A stretch of DNA of 64,000 bases, from positions 2,280,501 through 2,344,500 of the forward strand of contig NC_007912.1 of the NCBI RefSeq assembly GCF_000013665.1, in the 5' to 3' direction. Below are positions 1 through 9,361 of this stretch, piece by piece. The translations under genes were made by a program, and so were the position numbers. This DNA is from Saccharophagus degradans 2-40. Lineage in GTDB: Bacteria; Pseudomonadota; Gammaproteobacteria; Pseudomonadales; Cellvibrionaceae. Each line of letters starts with the position of its first letter. Within the stretch, counting starts at the first letter, position 1. The notes under the pieces were generated by a model, which ran no database searches, had not been told where the DNA came from, and was given only the letters and a program-made list of their open reading frames with translations.

Positions 1-257
1 TTTAAAAAAGTACGGCTGCTGGTGTGCGGCAGGGGTAGCGGCCATGTAACGGTCTGGGAATATCACCGTAGGGGCTGATAAAAAAATGATCTAAAGCTAG
101 AGGTTCTGGGAGGCATTTAGTTAAAAATACCGGTTTATGTTCGTTAGGCGCCTAAACGATTATAAACCCTGTAATTTGAAGGGCTTTTCTTGACATGATC
201 CGAGGTTAAACCGTATGGTTTGCGCCGATTAAAACGATAACATTCAGGGCGGTTTTT
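1..257. other. Left-edge intergenic region upstream of psrA
   Basis: No gene can be supported in this stretch. Short open frames at the extreme left edge could be the tail of a gene outside the window. A near-palindrome centred on ttaggcgcctaa (144-155) has no T-run, so I do not call it a terminator. Confidence 0.5.
190..221 (+). promoter_or_regulatory. Putative psrA promoter with overlapping PsrA-type operator
   Basis: A perfect -35 hexamer TTGACA (190-195) is followed after 18 bp by TATGGT (214-219). The inverted repeat AAACC-GTAT-GGTTT (208-221) overlaps the -10. PsrA of Pseudomonas binds GAAAC-N4-GTTTC-like palindromes and represses its own gene, so autoregulation is inferred from position and sequence. 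Confidence 0.55.
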
Positions 258-890
258 ATGGCGCAAAACGAGACGGTTGATCGTATTTTGAACGCCGCTA
301 CGATTTTATTTGCCGAACGAGGCTTCGCGGAGACTTCCCTGCGTACGATTACTGGCATGGCAGACGTAAATTTGGCGTCGGTAAATTACCATTTCGGGTC
401 TAAAAAGGAGCTTATTCAAGCGGTTTTTACTCGGTTTATGACTCCGTTTTGTAAAGAACTAGACCGCAGGCTGGATGACTATGAGCATGCTGGGCAGCAG
501 TCGCCCAACCCAGATGTGTTGCTACGGCATCTGTTTGCCGCCTTCAAGGCGGTAACCGAAGAGATTAACGAGCCACCGCAGCGCTTTATGAAACTGCTTG
601 GTTTGGCTTATTCCCAATCGCAAGAGCATTTAAGGCTAAGTATTATTGAGCAATTTGGCGGTACCTATACGCGTTTTACCCACGCGTTAAAAGGCTCCTT
701 GCCCGAAATGTCGAATGTTACTTTTTATTGGCGTTTGTATTTTATGCTTGGTGCTGCGGTTTTTACGCTTTCTAGTTACGATTCTATTCGCGGCATTTTA
801 AATGCTGACTACCACGAAGATACCGCTCTCGATGCGGCCATAGAGCTAATGATTCCATCATTAGTGGGGATGCTAAATGTTGGAGACTAA
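258..890 (+). CDS. psrA: TetR-family regulator PsrA
   Basis: A 210-residue TetR-family repressor. The N-terminal DNA-binding domain has the typical helix-turn-helix around residues 26-52, ending in VNYHFGSKKELI, very close to Pseudomonas PsrA. PsrA senses long-chain fatty acids and controls beta-oxidation genes and, in pseudomonads, rpoS; that role is carried over from the family. Its stop overlaps the start of nagZ by 14 bp, the same neighbour as in Pseudomonas, which supports orthology. A palindrome overlapping its own promoter suggests autorepression. Confidence 0.88.
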   Translation: MAQNETVDRILNAATILFAERGFAETSLRTITGMADVNLASVNYHFGSKKELIQAVFTRFMTPFCKELDRRLDDYEHAGQQSPNPDVLLRHLFAAFKAVTEEINEPPQRFMKLLGLAYSQSQEHLRLSIIEQFGGTYTRFTHALKGSLPEMSNVTFYWRLYFMLGAAVFTLSSYDSIRGILNADYHEDTALDAAIELMIPSLVGMLNVGD

Positions 891-1911
891 CAATCAATTG
901 CTTGGTCCAGTTATTGCGGATATTGCCGGTCAAACTCTTTCCGATGAAGATATAGCGCTAATAAAGAACCCGCTAATTGGCGGGTTAATACTGTTTACCC
1001 GTAACTATTCAACCCCTTCACAGCTTGACGCGCTAGTTAAGCAAATTCGCAGTGTACGGGCAGATATAATTCTTGCTGTTGACCACGAGGGTGGCAGGGT
1101 GCAGCGCTTTCGGGAAGGCTTTACCCGCATTCCAGCTATGCAAGTATTTGCCAGCGCTTATAAAGCTCGTGCCGAGTTAACCCTTGCGCTTGCCTGTAAT
1201 ACCGGCTGGTTAATGGCTAGTGAACTTCGCGCTTACGACATAGATATTAGCTTTGCACCAGTATTGGATGTGGATGATAGTTTTAGCAGCATTATTGGCG
1301 ATAGAGCTTTTTCTTCAGACCCCAAAGCTGTTACTGCGCTAGCGGGTGCATTTATAGACGGTATGCAACAAGCAGGTATGGCTTGTACCGGTAAGCATTT
1401 TCCTGGGCATGGCAGTGTGCGTGCCGATAGCCATTTAGAGCTGCCAGTGGATTATCGCTCGCTCGAAGCTATAGAGCAGCTCGATTTAATGCCTTTTGCT
1501 AAGTTGCAAAGTAAGCTTGATGCTGTAATGCCTGCCCATATATTGTTCCCAGAGGTTGACGATCAGCCCGTTGGCTTTTCTTCTGTTTGGCTGCAAAAAA
1601 TATTGCGCGATAAAATGGCCTACGACGGTGTAATTTTTAGTGATGATTTGACGATGGAAGGTGCCGCCGTGGCGGGTAGCTTCGGGGAGCGAGCCATAAA
1701 AGCAATGAGCGCTGGCTGCGACACATTATTGGTTTGCAACAATCGCGAGGCCACCCTTGAGGTTATTCAGACATTGGCAGATAACGGCAACTATTCTACC
1801 TCTATTCGATTGACCAGAATGCGGGGGAAAGCAGGGGCGCAACCTATTTATGATTTACACAATAATAAACGCTGGCAAGAAACCAAAGAAGCATTACTAG
1901 CACTTGCTTAA
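877..1911 (+). CDS. nagZ: Beta-N-acetylhexosaminidase NagZ
   Basis: A cytoplasmic GH3 enzyme that removes N-acetylglucosamine from anhydro-muropeptides during peptidoglycan recycling. It is 344 residues, normal for NagZ. It shows KHFPGHG at 173-179 and DSH at 184-186 (the His/Asp general acid-base loop typical of NagZ), and SDDLTMEGA at 255-263 containing the nucleophile Asp. VDHEGGRVQRF at 69-79 is part of the substrate site. It is translationally coupled to psrA. The products feed AmpG/AmpR signalling in species that have it, which cannot be judged here. Confidence 0.95.
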   Translation: MLETNNQLLGPVIADIAGQTLSDEDIALIKNPLIGGLILFTRNYSTPSQLDALVKQIRSVRADIILAVDHEGGRVQRFREGFTRIPAMQVFASAYKARAELTLALACNTGWLMASELRAYDIDISFAPVLDVDDSFSSIIGDRAFSSDPKAVTALAGAFIDGMQQAGMACTGKHFPGHGSVRADSHLELPVDYRSLEAIEQLDLMPFAKLQSKLDAVMPAHILFPEVDDQPVGFSSVWLQKILRDKMAYDGVIFSDDLTMEGAAVAGSFGERAIKAMSAGCDTLLVCNNREATLEVIQTLADNGNYSTSIRLTRMRGKAGAQPIYDLHNNKRWQETKEALLALA

Positions 1912-1967
1912 TCAGAGGTTCCTTAATTTAAAGTTGAGGCAAATGAATTTAATTGATGGAGTAAATA

Positions 1968-3077
1968 GTGGACGCTTTTAAATCTACGCTGCAAGAGTGG
2001 TTAGGGGAGCTAGCAGGCAAAGAAAACCTTTGGATTGCAGAGGTTTTTATTGTTGTGTTTTGCACCCTTATTGTTGCGCTAGTAGTAAGTACCTTTTTAA
2101 ACAAGCTCAAGAAAAAGTCGCTGTTAACCAAAACCCTTTGGGATGATGCGTTTTTTCATTCTTTGGCAGCGCCAGCAAAATGGTTTGTATGGGTACTTGG
2201 CTTAACAACTGCAGCAACAATTGCCTCAAAGCACTCCGAGTCGGCCATTTTAGAGGCCATTGCCACGGTTCGCCACGTAGGCTATATCGTAATTGTTACT
2301 TGGTTTGTAACGGGGTTTATCTCCAAAGCAGAAAAAAACTTAATTGACCCTGAATACAGTCGTCAGCCTATGGATAGAACCACGGCTATGGCGCTGGGTA
2401 AATTATTGCGTATATCGGTAATTATTACCGCGATGTTGGTGGCGTTGCAGTCGCTGGGCTACAGTATTTCGGGCGTGTTAGCCTTTGGTGGCATTGGCGG
2501 TATAGCGGTAGGTTTTGCGGCGAAAGACCTACTTGCCAACTTTTTTGGCGGGTTAATGGTGTACTTAGATCGACCATTTGCTGTTGGCGATTGGATTCGT
2601 TCGCCAGATAAAAATATAGAAGGCGTAGTAGAAGATATAGGTTGGCGTCAAACGCGTATTCGTACTTTCGATAAGCGCCCACTGTACGTACCCAATGCAA
2701 CCTTTACTCAAATTTCAGTAGAAAATCCATCGCGTATGCAGCACAGGCGCATCTACGAAACCGTGGGTATTCGCTACGACGACGCCACTAAAATGGCGGG
2801 TATTGTGGCTGATGTAAAAGCGATGCTGGTAGAGCATGAGGCGATTGATCACAATAATACGCTTATTGTTAATTTCAACGGTTTTGCTTCTTCATCGCTG
2901 GATTTTTTCATCTATTGTTTTACGCACACAACAGATTGGATTGAATTTCACGAAATTAAACAAGACGTGCTGTTGAAAGTGCTAAAAATTATTGAAAAGC
3001 ATGAGGCTGAATGTGCATTCCCAACCTCAACGCTACATGTTCCCGATGGAATACAATTAATGCAGGCGGAAAACTAA
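1968..3077 (+). CDS. MscS-family mechanosensitive ion channel
   Basis: A 369-residue inner-membrane channel. It has hydrophobic segments near 22-45, 68-88, 104-118 and 147-163, followed by the pore-lining MscS segment (GGIGGIAVGFAAKD, about 174-187) and a cytoplasmic beta domain (FAVGDWI onward). The start is GTG, preceded by a purine-rich GATGGAG. It resembles the YbdG/YnaI branch rather than minimal MscS. The likely role is protection from hypo-osmotic shock. It lies 6 bp before the phosphoribosyltransferase gene, so it is probably co-transcribed with the salvage genes. Confidence 0.88.
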   Translation: MDAFKSTLQEWLGELAGKENLWIAEVFIVVFCTLIVALVVSTFLNKLKKKSLLTKTLWDDAFFHSLAAPAKWFVWVLGLTTAATIASKHSESAILEAIATVRHVGYIVIVTWFVTGFISKAEKNLIDPEYSRQPMDRTTAMALGKLLRISVIITAMLVALQSLGYSISGVLAFGGIGGIAVGFAAKDLLANFFGGLMVYLDRPFAVGDWIRSPDKNIEGVVEDIGWRQTRIRTFDKRPLYVPNATFTQISVENPSRMQHRRIYETVGIRYDDATKMAGIVADVKAMLVEHEAIDHNNTLIVNFNGFASSSLDFFIYCFTHTTDWIEFHEIKQDVLLKVLKIIEKHEAECAFPTSTLHVPDGIQLMQAEN

Positions 3078-3083
3078 ACGCGA

Positions 3084-3659
3084 ATGGATGTATCTAATTT
3101 CGAAAATGCCATTAAAACGGCAACATGTTTATACACACTAGAGCAAGTTGAAGCTTCCATAGCAAAAATAGGCGATTCTCTAAACAATGAATTTGCCGAT
3201 TATATAAGTGAGAGTGGCGTACCAGCTAAAGATATGGCGCTACTTACTATTATGAATGGTGCTATGGTTTTTGCGGGCAAGTTGTTACCGAAACTTAAGT
3301 TCTCTATAGAAGTCGATTACATTCACGCTACACGCTACGGCAATGGTACCCAAGGCGGTGCCTTAGCTTTACTTGCTGAGCCTAAAATAGAGTTGCAAGG
3401 CAAAACAGTTTTGCTAGTAGATGATATTTTTGATGATGGCATTACCATCGATAGAGTAAAGCAGTATTGTTTAGACCGTGGCGCAGAATCTGTACGAACC
3501 GTGGTGCTCGCCTACAAAGATAAAACGCGAGAAGGTTTGGCTCAATTGGTATCACCCCCCGATTTTGTTGGTTTTAATGTGCCAGATAAATATGTATTTG
3601 GTATGGGGATGGATGCCGAAGGCCTGCTGCGTAATGCGCCCGGTATTTATTATTTTTAG
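3084..3659 (+). CDS. Hypoxanthine-guanine phosphoribosyltransferase-type protein
   Basis: A 191-residue type I phosphoribosyltransferase. The PRPP-binding loop VLLVDDIFDDGIT lies at 109-121, and an upstream hypoxanthine PRTase-like block (SIEVDYIHATRY) at 74-85. It should make IMP/GMP from hypoxanthine/guanine and PRPP in the cytoplasm. The next gene encodes a phosphorylase that releases hypoxanthine from methylthioinosine, so the two would form a salvage route for the by-product of polyamine synthesis. Exact base preference is inferred. Confidence 0.85.
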   Translation: MDVSNFENAIKTATCLYTLEQVEASIAKIGDSLNNEFADYISESGVPAKDMALLTIMNGAMVFAGKLLPKLKFSIEVDYIHATRYGNGTQGGALALLAEPKIELQGKTVLLVDDIFDDGITIDRVKQYCLDRGAESVRTVVLAYKDKTREGLAQLVSPPDFVGFNVPDKYVFGMGMDAEGLLRNAPGIYYF

Positions 3660-3680
3660 TGGTTAAACACAGGGGGCTAA

Positions 3681-4439
3681 ATGCCAAATAAAATAGCAGT
3701 TATTGGCGGGTCTGGGTTTTACACTATGGCGTCTGCCAACAACGCCAAAGCTTTAAACCCAGTTAATACCCCTTATGGGTCTGTGGGTGGCTTAATTGAA
3801 TACTCAATGGGCGGGCATAATATTGTATTTTTAGCTCGTCACGGCGGTGAGCATAAATTACCGCCGCACAAAATAAATTATCGGGCCAATATTTACGCGC
3901 TTAAAGAGTTAGGTGTCTCTCATATTATTGCAGCTAATGCTGTAGGCGGCATTGGTGAAAGGTGTGGGCCGGGTGTACTTGTTATTCCCGATCAGCTAAT
4001 TGATTACACCTTTGGGCGCGAAGGTACATTCTTTGATAGTTTCGAAGATGGTATGAGCCATATCGATTTTACTTACCCATTTGAAGGGCGTGTGCGCAAC
4101 GCGTTAATTCAAGCGAGTGCCGCATTTGAAAAAGAATTTGGCAGCGATAAAGTTGTGCGCAACGGCGTTTATGCGTGTATGCAAGGGCCGCGTTTAGAGA
4201 CGGCAGCTGAAATAAAAAAATTAAAAAACGATGGCGCCTCACTAGTTGGAATGACCGCAATGCCAGAGGCGGCGCTTGCTAGAGAGCTCGGCATCGATTA
4301 CGCTTCGATCTGTTTGGTGGTTAATTGGGCGGCCGGTTTGTCGGCTGGTTTAATAACCCTAGAGGCAATAAATGCAGAGTTAGAAGGCTGTGTAGGAAAA
4401 GCCGAATACCTAATCGGTCAAAGTGTGAACTATTTCTAG
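3681..4439 (+). CDS. mtnP: S-methyl-5'-thioinosine phosphorylase (MTAP/PNP family)
   Basis: A 252-residue nucleoside phosphorylase of the MTAP/PNP family. It has the phosphate-binding GGSGFY near the N-terminus, the ribose/phosphate block LARHGGEHKLPPH around 50-62, QGPRLETAAEI, and GMTAMPEA near 190. Pseudomonas has a methylthioinosine-specific enzyme in the equivalent place beside nagZ and mfd, and the linked hypoxanthine PRTase supports MTI over MTA as substrate. An A/T-rich inverted repeat (4478-4495) follows and could end the operon, though it lacks a clear T-run. Confidence 0.82.
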   Translation: MPNKIAVIGGSGFYTMASANNAKALNPVNTPYGSVGGLIEYSMGGHNIVFLARHGGEHKLPPHKINYRANIYALKELGVSHIIAANAVGGIGERCGPGVLVIPDQLIDYTFGREGTFFDSFEDGMSHIDFTYPFEGRVRNALIQASAAFEKEFGSDKVVRNGVYACMQGPRLETAAEIKKLKNDGASLVGMTAMPEAALARELGIDYASICLVVNWAAGLSAGLITLEAINAELEGCVGKAEYLIGQSVNYF

Positions 4440-4541
4440 CAACGTATTTCGGAATTATCATATTGTCCATAACACTTGGTAATAGTTTTATTACCTTAAA
4501 ATAAAAATAATGCGTACAACGTCGTACAAAGAGGTATGTTA

Positions 4542-4769
4542 ATGTCAGATAGAACGAAAGGAACAGTTAAGTGGTTTAATAATGCGCGCGGTTATGGGTT
4601 TATTACTGCTGGCGCCACGGAAGAAAAAGAAGGTGATGATATTTTTGTACATTACCGCAGTATTCGAGGTGAAGGATACAAATCACTCAATGAAGGTCAG
4701 GCTGTAGAGTTTTCGTTACAGCAGGGCGATAAAGGGTTTCACGCTGACGATGTTGCCCTTATAGGTTAA
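4542..4769 (+). CDS. Cold-shock domain protein (CspA family)
   Basis: A 75-residue nucleic-acid chaperone. It carries the RNP1-like GYGFI and RNP2-like DIFVHY motifs of the five-stranded cold-shock barrel, followed by the usual EGQAVEF and KGFHADDV ends. I chose the second ATG because the ribosome-binding GAGG at 4531-4534 is 7 bp from it but only 1 bp from the upstream in-frame ATG at 4536. A strong terminator follows, so it is probably a single-gene unit. Whether it is cold-induced cannot be told. Confidence 0.93.
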   Translation: MSDRTKGTVKWFNNARGYGFITAGATEEKEGDDIFVHYRSIRGEGYKSLNEGQAVEFSLQQGDKGFHADDVALIG

Positions 4770-4796
4770 TAACTTATACTCTTTAAGCATTTAGAA

Positions 4797-4843
4797 AACC
4801 CAGTGCAGTTTAGGTGTTTGCCTAATCTGCACTGGGTTTTTTA
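4797..4843. terminator. Rho-independent terminator, probably bidirectional
   Basis: A long inverted repeat: AACCCAGTGCAG plus TTAGG pairs with CCTAA plus CTGCACTGGGTT across a TGTTTG loop. It is followed by a T-run on the plus strand and a shorter one on the minus strand. It sits between the convergent cold-shock gene and csiV. Confidence 0.9.
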
Positions 4844-4858
4844 TTGGCTGTGTCTAAA

Positions 4859-5893
4859 TTATTGTGTTTCTTCTGCGCCACTCGATGCGCTGGGGTCGTA
4901 TGGTGTTACTTTCACTAGTAGGCCTAATTTGGGGTGGTCTATATAGTGAAGTTCTCCACTTCGCATTCTTCGCTGCTGCTGCAAAGTTACGATTTGTGTA
5001 ACCACGAAATTCTTAATTTTCTCGGGCTCAGGTGCTTCATTTACGGGTTTCATGCCTGTATTAAAATTAAAGCCTCCAAGATTATCGGTAGTAGGCTCAG
5101 CAAATAGTAGGCTATCTAGCTGTTGCGAGCTGATTTCCGAAGGTGCAGGTTCTGCAGATTGATTAACGTTTTCGCCAAGTAGGTTTTCGTTATCGTCACC
5201 GTATTCGTTGCTAATAGGCTGTTCGATAACAATATTTGCAACATTAAATGGCGCTTCAGGCAGTTCTGGCCATTGTCCTTGTGGTTGGCCGTAATTCGCT
5301 TCGAAGGCTGTTAGCCATAAATTTGAATCTATATGTAAGTAGCGGCTTACGCTAACTTTTAATGAGCCTTCTAGCTCGTAATGGTCGTCAAACTGTTTGC
5401 CAGCTTGCACCACTATAGCTGGTGCTTGGTCGGCGCCTGTAAGAGGTTGGCGCCAAGCTTGGTGGAATAAAAGGTGTAAGTGATTGGTGCGCGCTATCCT
5501 TTTAGCAATACTGTTTAGCTGTTGGTCTGCTGTGGCTAGCGGGATGAAAGGTTTCTCGGCTAGGTCTGCTTCTACTGTGCTGGGTGCTATTGTGCCTTCT
5601 TGTGCTGTAAGCTGATTTTGCATTTGCTCGTCAGTTGTTTCTTCTTCCGCAATAAATTCTAAATACCGACTTTTAGCAGGGTAGGCCAGTACTATATCTT
5701 TTGGCCAGACTTCGGTTTGTGCGGCGGCAGTTAATCGTTCGACAATAATGACTTCAATTTGGTACCAAGGGGCATCTGAATTTGTTTGAGCAAAAGTATT
5801 GGAGGTAAATGCGCAGGCAACAACCAGTGAGCCAGCAAAGAGTTTGGCGGCCTTGGGGAGTGCATGCTTATATAAATTGAACATTGGTTTCAT
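4859..5893 (-). CDS. csiV: CsiV-family periplasmic protein
   Basis: A 344-residue exported protein with a signal peptide cut after about FAQ (residue 36), then WYQIEVIIVE at the mature N-terminus and LHLLFHQAWRQPL near 140-152, both characteristic of CsiV (formerly DUF2803). In Vibrio, CsiV is a peptidoglycan-binding protein that helps LpoA/PBP1A on D-amino-acid-containing wall; that role is inherited from the family. The middle (about 230-280) is acidic and low complexity. It starts 6 bp after mfd, so the two form an operon, the usual gammaproteobacterial arrangement. Confidence 0.85.
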   Translation of the reverse strand: MKPMFNLYKHALPKAAKLFAGSLVVACAFTSNTFAQTNSDAPWYQIEVIIVERLTAAAQTEVWPKDIVLAYPAKSRYLEFIAEEETTDEQMQNQLTAQEGTIAPSTVEADLAEKPFIPLATADQQLNSIAKRIARTNHLHLLFHQAWRQPLTGADQAPAIVVQAGKQFDDHYELEGSLKVSVSRYLHIDSNLWLTAFEANYGQPQGQWPELPEAPFNVANIVIEQPISNEYGDDNENLLGENVNQSAEPAPSEISSQQLDSLLFAEPTTDNLGGFNFNTGMKPVNEAPEPEKIKNFVVTQIVTLQQQRRMRSGELHYIDHPKLGLLVKVTPYDPSASSGAEETQ

Positions 5894-5899
5894 GGCTTG

Positions 5900-8800
5900 T
5901 TAGCTCGACTTCATTAATGTTTCGAATATATTGTGAATGGTTAGTAGGCGTTCGTCCGCCGATTCCATATCAAAAAAGAATTTTAGATGGCTAGCACCTT
6001 CCATTCTGTAATGCTGTGGTGTTGTTTGAACCATTTTTACAATTGTAAGTGGGTCGATATTCGGCTTAGTGGTGAACTCTATTCTACCGCCTGTGTTGTT
6101 AGCTTCGACCTTGCAAACGCCCAGCTGTTCCGCAGTTAAGCGCAAGCGAGTTTGGCGTACGAGGTTTTTAATTGGGTCTGGTAGCAGCCCAAATCTATCT
6201 ATCATCTCTACCTGTAGGTCATTTAGCTCATTCTCGTTTTTAACCGAAGCCATGCGTTTGTACAAAATTACACGGGTGTGTACGTCTGGCAGGTAATCAT
6301 CGGGAATAAGTGCAGGTATGCGCAGATTAAATTCAACGTTGTTATTAAAGTTTGATTCAAAATCCAGTTCTTTACCGCTTTTCAGTGCTTCTACGGCTTT
6401 GTCTAGCATTTCCATGTAAAGCGAAAAGCCAATGGCTTGCATTTGACCGCTTTGTTCATCGCCCAATAATTCACCTGCGCCGCGAATTTCAAGGTCGTGA
6501 GAAGCAAGGGTAAAACCAGCGCCTAGGTCTTGTGCTTCGGCAATTGCTTCTAGGCGTTTTACCGCATCGGCGGTCATTGCTTTTTTGTGTGGAGTCAGTA
6601 AGTAGGCATATGCTTGGTGGTGTGATCGACCAACGCGCCCACGCAACTGATGCAGTTGAGCTAGGCCAAATTTATCGGCGCGGTCAATAATAATAGTGTT
6701 CGCACTGGGAATGTCGATGCCCGTTTCTATAATAGTGGTACATACTAAAATATTATGGCGCTTGTGGTAGAAGTCAGACATTGCTGCTTCTAGCTCGCGC
6801 TCACGCATTTGCCCATGTGCCACTCGGATGCGTGCCTCGGGGACAAGTTCTTGTAAGTCTGCTGCGGTTTTTTCTATGGTGCTTACTTCATTATGTAGGT
6901 AGTACAGCTGACCACCGCGCATAATCTCGCGCAAAATAGCTTCTTTTATAACGGCGTTATCGGATTGACGAACAAACGTTTTTACCGACAGGCGTTTGGC
7001 CGGTGGTGTGGCGATAATAGATAGATCACGGATGCCCGACATGGCCATGTTTAGCGTTCGTGGAATGGGCGTTGCTGTAAGCGTTAGTATATCTACTTCT
7101 GTGCGCAGTGCTTTTAATGCTTCTTTTTGTCTAACGCCAAAGCGGTGCTCTTCATCAATAATTAACAGACCAAGATTTGGGAAAATTAATTCGCCCTGGA
7201 TTAGCTTATGTGTACCAATTAATATATCGACTTTGCCCGCTTCTAATTTTTTCTGTATTTCGCTTATGTCTTTGCTGCTTTTAAAGCGAGAAATAACCTC
7301 TACGTTGACCGGCCAATCCGCAAAGCGATCTTTAAAGTTTTCGTAATGCTGCTGGGCGAGCAGGGTGGTGGGTACCAACACGGCAACTTGCTTACTGTTT
7401 TGTACTGCAATAAATGCCGCGCGCATGGCCACTTCTGTTTTACCAAAGCCCACGTCGCCACACACAAGCCTATCCATAGGCTGGGCCGAAATCATATCTT
7501 GCCTTACGGCATCAATAGCTTGCTGCTGATCAACCGTCTCTTCAAAGGGGAAGCTTTCAGCAAATATTTCGTAAGCGTCTTTTGGGTAAGTGTATTGAAA
7601 GCCTTCTCTGGCTTGGCGCTTAGCGTAAATTTCTAAAAGTTCAGCGGCAACATCGCGCAGTTTTTCGGCGGCTTTACGTTTCGCTTTTTGCCATTGATCA
7701 CTACCCAGTCGGTTGAGTGGTGCGCTGCTATCTTCAGCGCCGCTATAGCGGCTAATAAAATGCAGGTTGGCAACGGGTACATAGAGCTTGGCTTCGTTGG
7801 CGTACTCGAGTACTAAAAATTCATCTTTTTGACCGTCGAACTCTATGGTTTGTAGGCCTAAGTAGCGACCAACCCCGTGTTCAATATGTACGACTGGGGC
7901 ACCGATTTTTAGCTCGGTAAGGTTTTTAACAATGTTTTCGTTGAAATCGGTATTCGATTCTTTGCGGCGTCGATACTGCTGTACGCGCTGACCAAAAAGT
8001 TGTGATTCAGCAATAATGCAAATATTGGGGGTTTTAAGATGCAAACCTTCTTGGAAGTCGGCAACGCAAATAGCTATAGACGATTTGCCTTGTAAAAATG
8101 CATCTGTCGAAGCCACATCTTCGGGTTGCAGGTCTATTTTTTTGAAGTGTTCTTTTAATGTTTCGCGTCGCCCGTTACTTTCGGCGCAAAATAAGATGCG
8201 GCCGTCGTAACTATAGATAAACTCTTCAAGCTTATATAACGGGTTTTGGGCTTTAGCATCAATATTTAAATTGGGCGTACTAAGGGTCTTTATGTTTGCG
8301 CTGCCGCTACGTTCTTCTACCTGTGTAGGTTCTAACACCACGCGTTGAAAGCGTTTAAGCTGGCTGTATATTTCACTAACTGAATGAAAAACTTTAGCGG
8401 GCGGCAGAAGAGGGCGACGCATGTCGATATTGTGGCTTTCAAAACGGCTAGAGGCATCGCGCCAAAAATCTTCTACGGCGGTTTCGAAGCCTTTGGTTAC
8501 CATAACGAGTGTATTCTCGTGCAGGTAGTCGAACAGGCTTGCTGTTTGCTCAAAAAATAAAGGCAGGTAATACTCAATACCCGCTGGCGATATGCCAGAG
8601 CTTACATCTTGAAAAACTGGGCATTCGCGGTGATCTACATTAAAGTTTTCATACCAATTTAATTTAAAGCGGCTTATGCCTTCTGCATCGAGTTGGCACT
8701 CTTTGCCGGGTAGTAATTCAATTTTGCTTACTTGATCTACGGTGCGTTGCGTTTCTGGGTCGAATGTGCGTATTGAGTCGACCTCGTCATCAAATAGTTC

Positions 8801-9361
8801 TATTCTGTAAGCGGCCGAGCTGCCCATGGGGAATATATCGAGAAGCGCGCCGCGAATGGCAAATTCACCATGATTGAATACGGTGTCTACGCGCTGGTAC
8901 CCAGCATTTATCAAACTGGTTAACAAATTGTCTCGGTTAATGGTTTCGTTTTTTTCAACCACTAAGCTGTTGGCAATTATGTAATTGGCCGGTGCCAGTC
9001 TTTGCATTAGTGTTGAGGCGGCCACAACTACAATGGCTTGCGCTTGGTTCGATAATTGATACAGGCAGCGCATCCTGTCGGAAATAATATCTTGGTGCGG
9101 TGAAAAATTATCGTAGGGCAGTGTTTCCCAGTCTGCGAATTGCAAAACTTCGGGGGTGTTTTTTTTGCCTTTGGTTAAAAGCATCAAGTCGCGTGCAAAC
9201 CGGTCGGCCTCTGTCATGCTTTGCACAATAATGACAGTTGTTCCGTTGTGTTGTGCCGCAGCTTCTGCGCAAGCAAAAACACGTGCAAGACCGGAAACGC
9301 CTCCCCAAGTTTTTTTATCGCCAAGCTTGGAGGGTAGGGGTAAGGGCATATTACTTGTCAT
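5900..9361 (-). CDS. mfd: Transcription-repair coupling factor Mfd
   Basis: A 1153-residue full-length Mfd. It releases stalled RNA polymerase from damaged template and recruits UvrA. The order is an N-terminal UvrB-like region, a CarD-like RNAP-interaction domain (around GAPVVHIEHGVGRYLG), a RecG-like translocase with Walker A GDVGFGKT and DEEHRFG, helicase motifs TATPIPRTL and QLRGRVGRS, and the C-terminal TRCF domain. The start ATG is at 9361 and lies about 630 bp from the divergent nqrA. Confidence 0.97.
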   Translation of the reverse strand: MTSNMPLPLPSKLGDKKTWGGVSGLARVFACAEAAAQHNGTTVIIVQSMTEADRFARDLMLLTKGKKNTPEVLQFADWETLPYDNFSPHQDIISDRMRCLYQLSNQAQAIVVVAASTLMQRLAPANYIIANSLVVEKNETINRDNLLTSLINAGYQRVDTVFNHGEFAIRGALLDIFPMGSSAAYRIELFDDEVDSIRTFDPETQRTVDQVSKIELLPGKECQLDAEGISRFKLNWYENFNVDHRECPVFQDVSSGISPAGIEYYLPLFFEQTASLFDYLHENTLVMVTKGFETAVEDFWRDASSRFESHNIDMRRPLLPPAKVFHSVSEIYSQLKRFQRVVLEPTQVEERSGSANIKTLSTPNLNIDAKAQNPLYKLEEFIYSYDGRILFCAESNGRRETLKEHFKKIDLQPEDVASTDAFLQGKSSIAICVADFQEGLHLKTPNICIIAESQLFGQRVQQYRRRKESNTDFNENIVKNLTELKIGAPVVHIEHGVGRYLGLQTIEFDGQKDEFLVLEYANEAKLYVPVANLHFISRYSGAEDSSAPLNRLGSDQWQKAKRKAAEKLRDVAAELLEIYAKRQAREGFQYTYPKDAYEIFAESFPFEETVDQQQAIDAVRQDMISAQPMDRLVCGDVGFGKTEVAMRAAFIAVQNSKQVAVLVPTTLLAQQHYENFKDRFADWPVNVEVISRFKSSKDISEIQKKLEAGKVDILIGTHKLIQGELIFPNLGLLIIDEEHRFGVRQKEALKALRTEVDILTLTATPIPRTLNMAMSGIRDLSIIATPPAKRLSVKTFVRQSDNAVIKEAILREIMRGGQLYYLHNEVSTIEKTAADLQELVPEARIRVAHGQMRERELEAAMSDFYHKRHNILVCTTIIETGIDIPSANTIIIDRADKFGLAQLHQLRGRVGRSHHQAYAYLLTPHKKAMTADAVKRLEAIAEAQDLGAGFTLASHDLEIRGAGELLGDEQSGQMQAIGFSLYMEMLDKAVEALKSGKELDFESNFNNNVEFNLRIPALIPDDYLPDVHTRVILYKRMASVKNENELNDLQVEMIDRFGLLPDPIKNLVRQTRLRLTAEQLGVCKVEANNTGGRIEFTTKPNIDPLTIVKMVQTTPQHYRMEGASHLKFFFDMESADERLLTIHNIFETLMKSS

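Noticed and set aside
4478-4495. GGTAATA / TATTACC hairpin before the cold-shock gene
   Set aside because: A/T-rich with no T-run; may be part of the 5' leader, but evidence is too thin for a feature.
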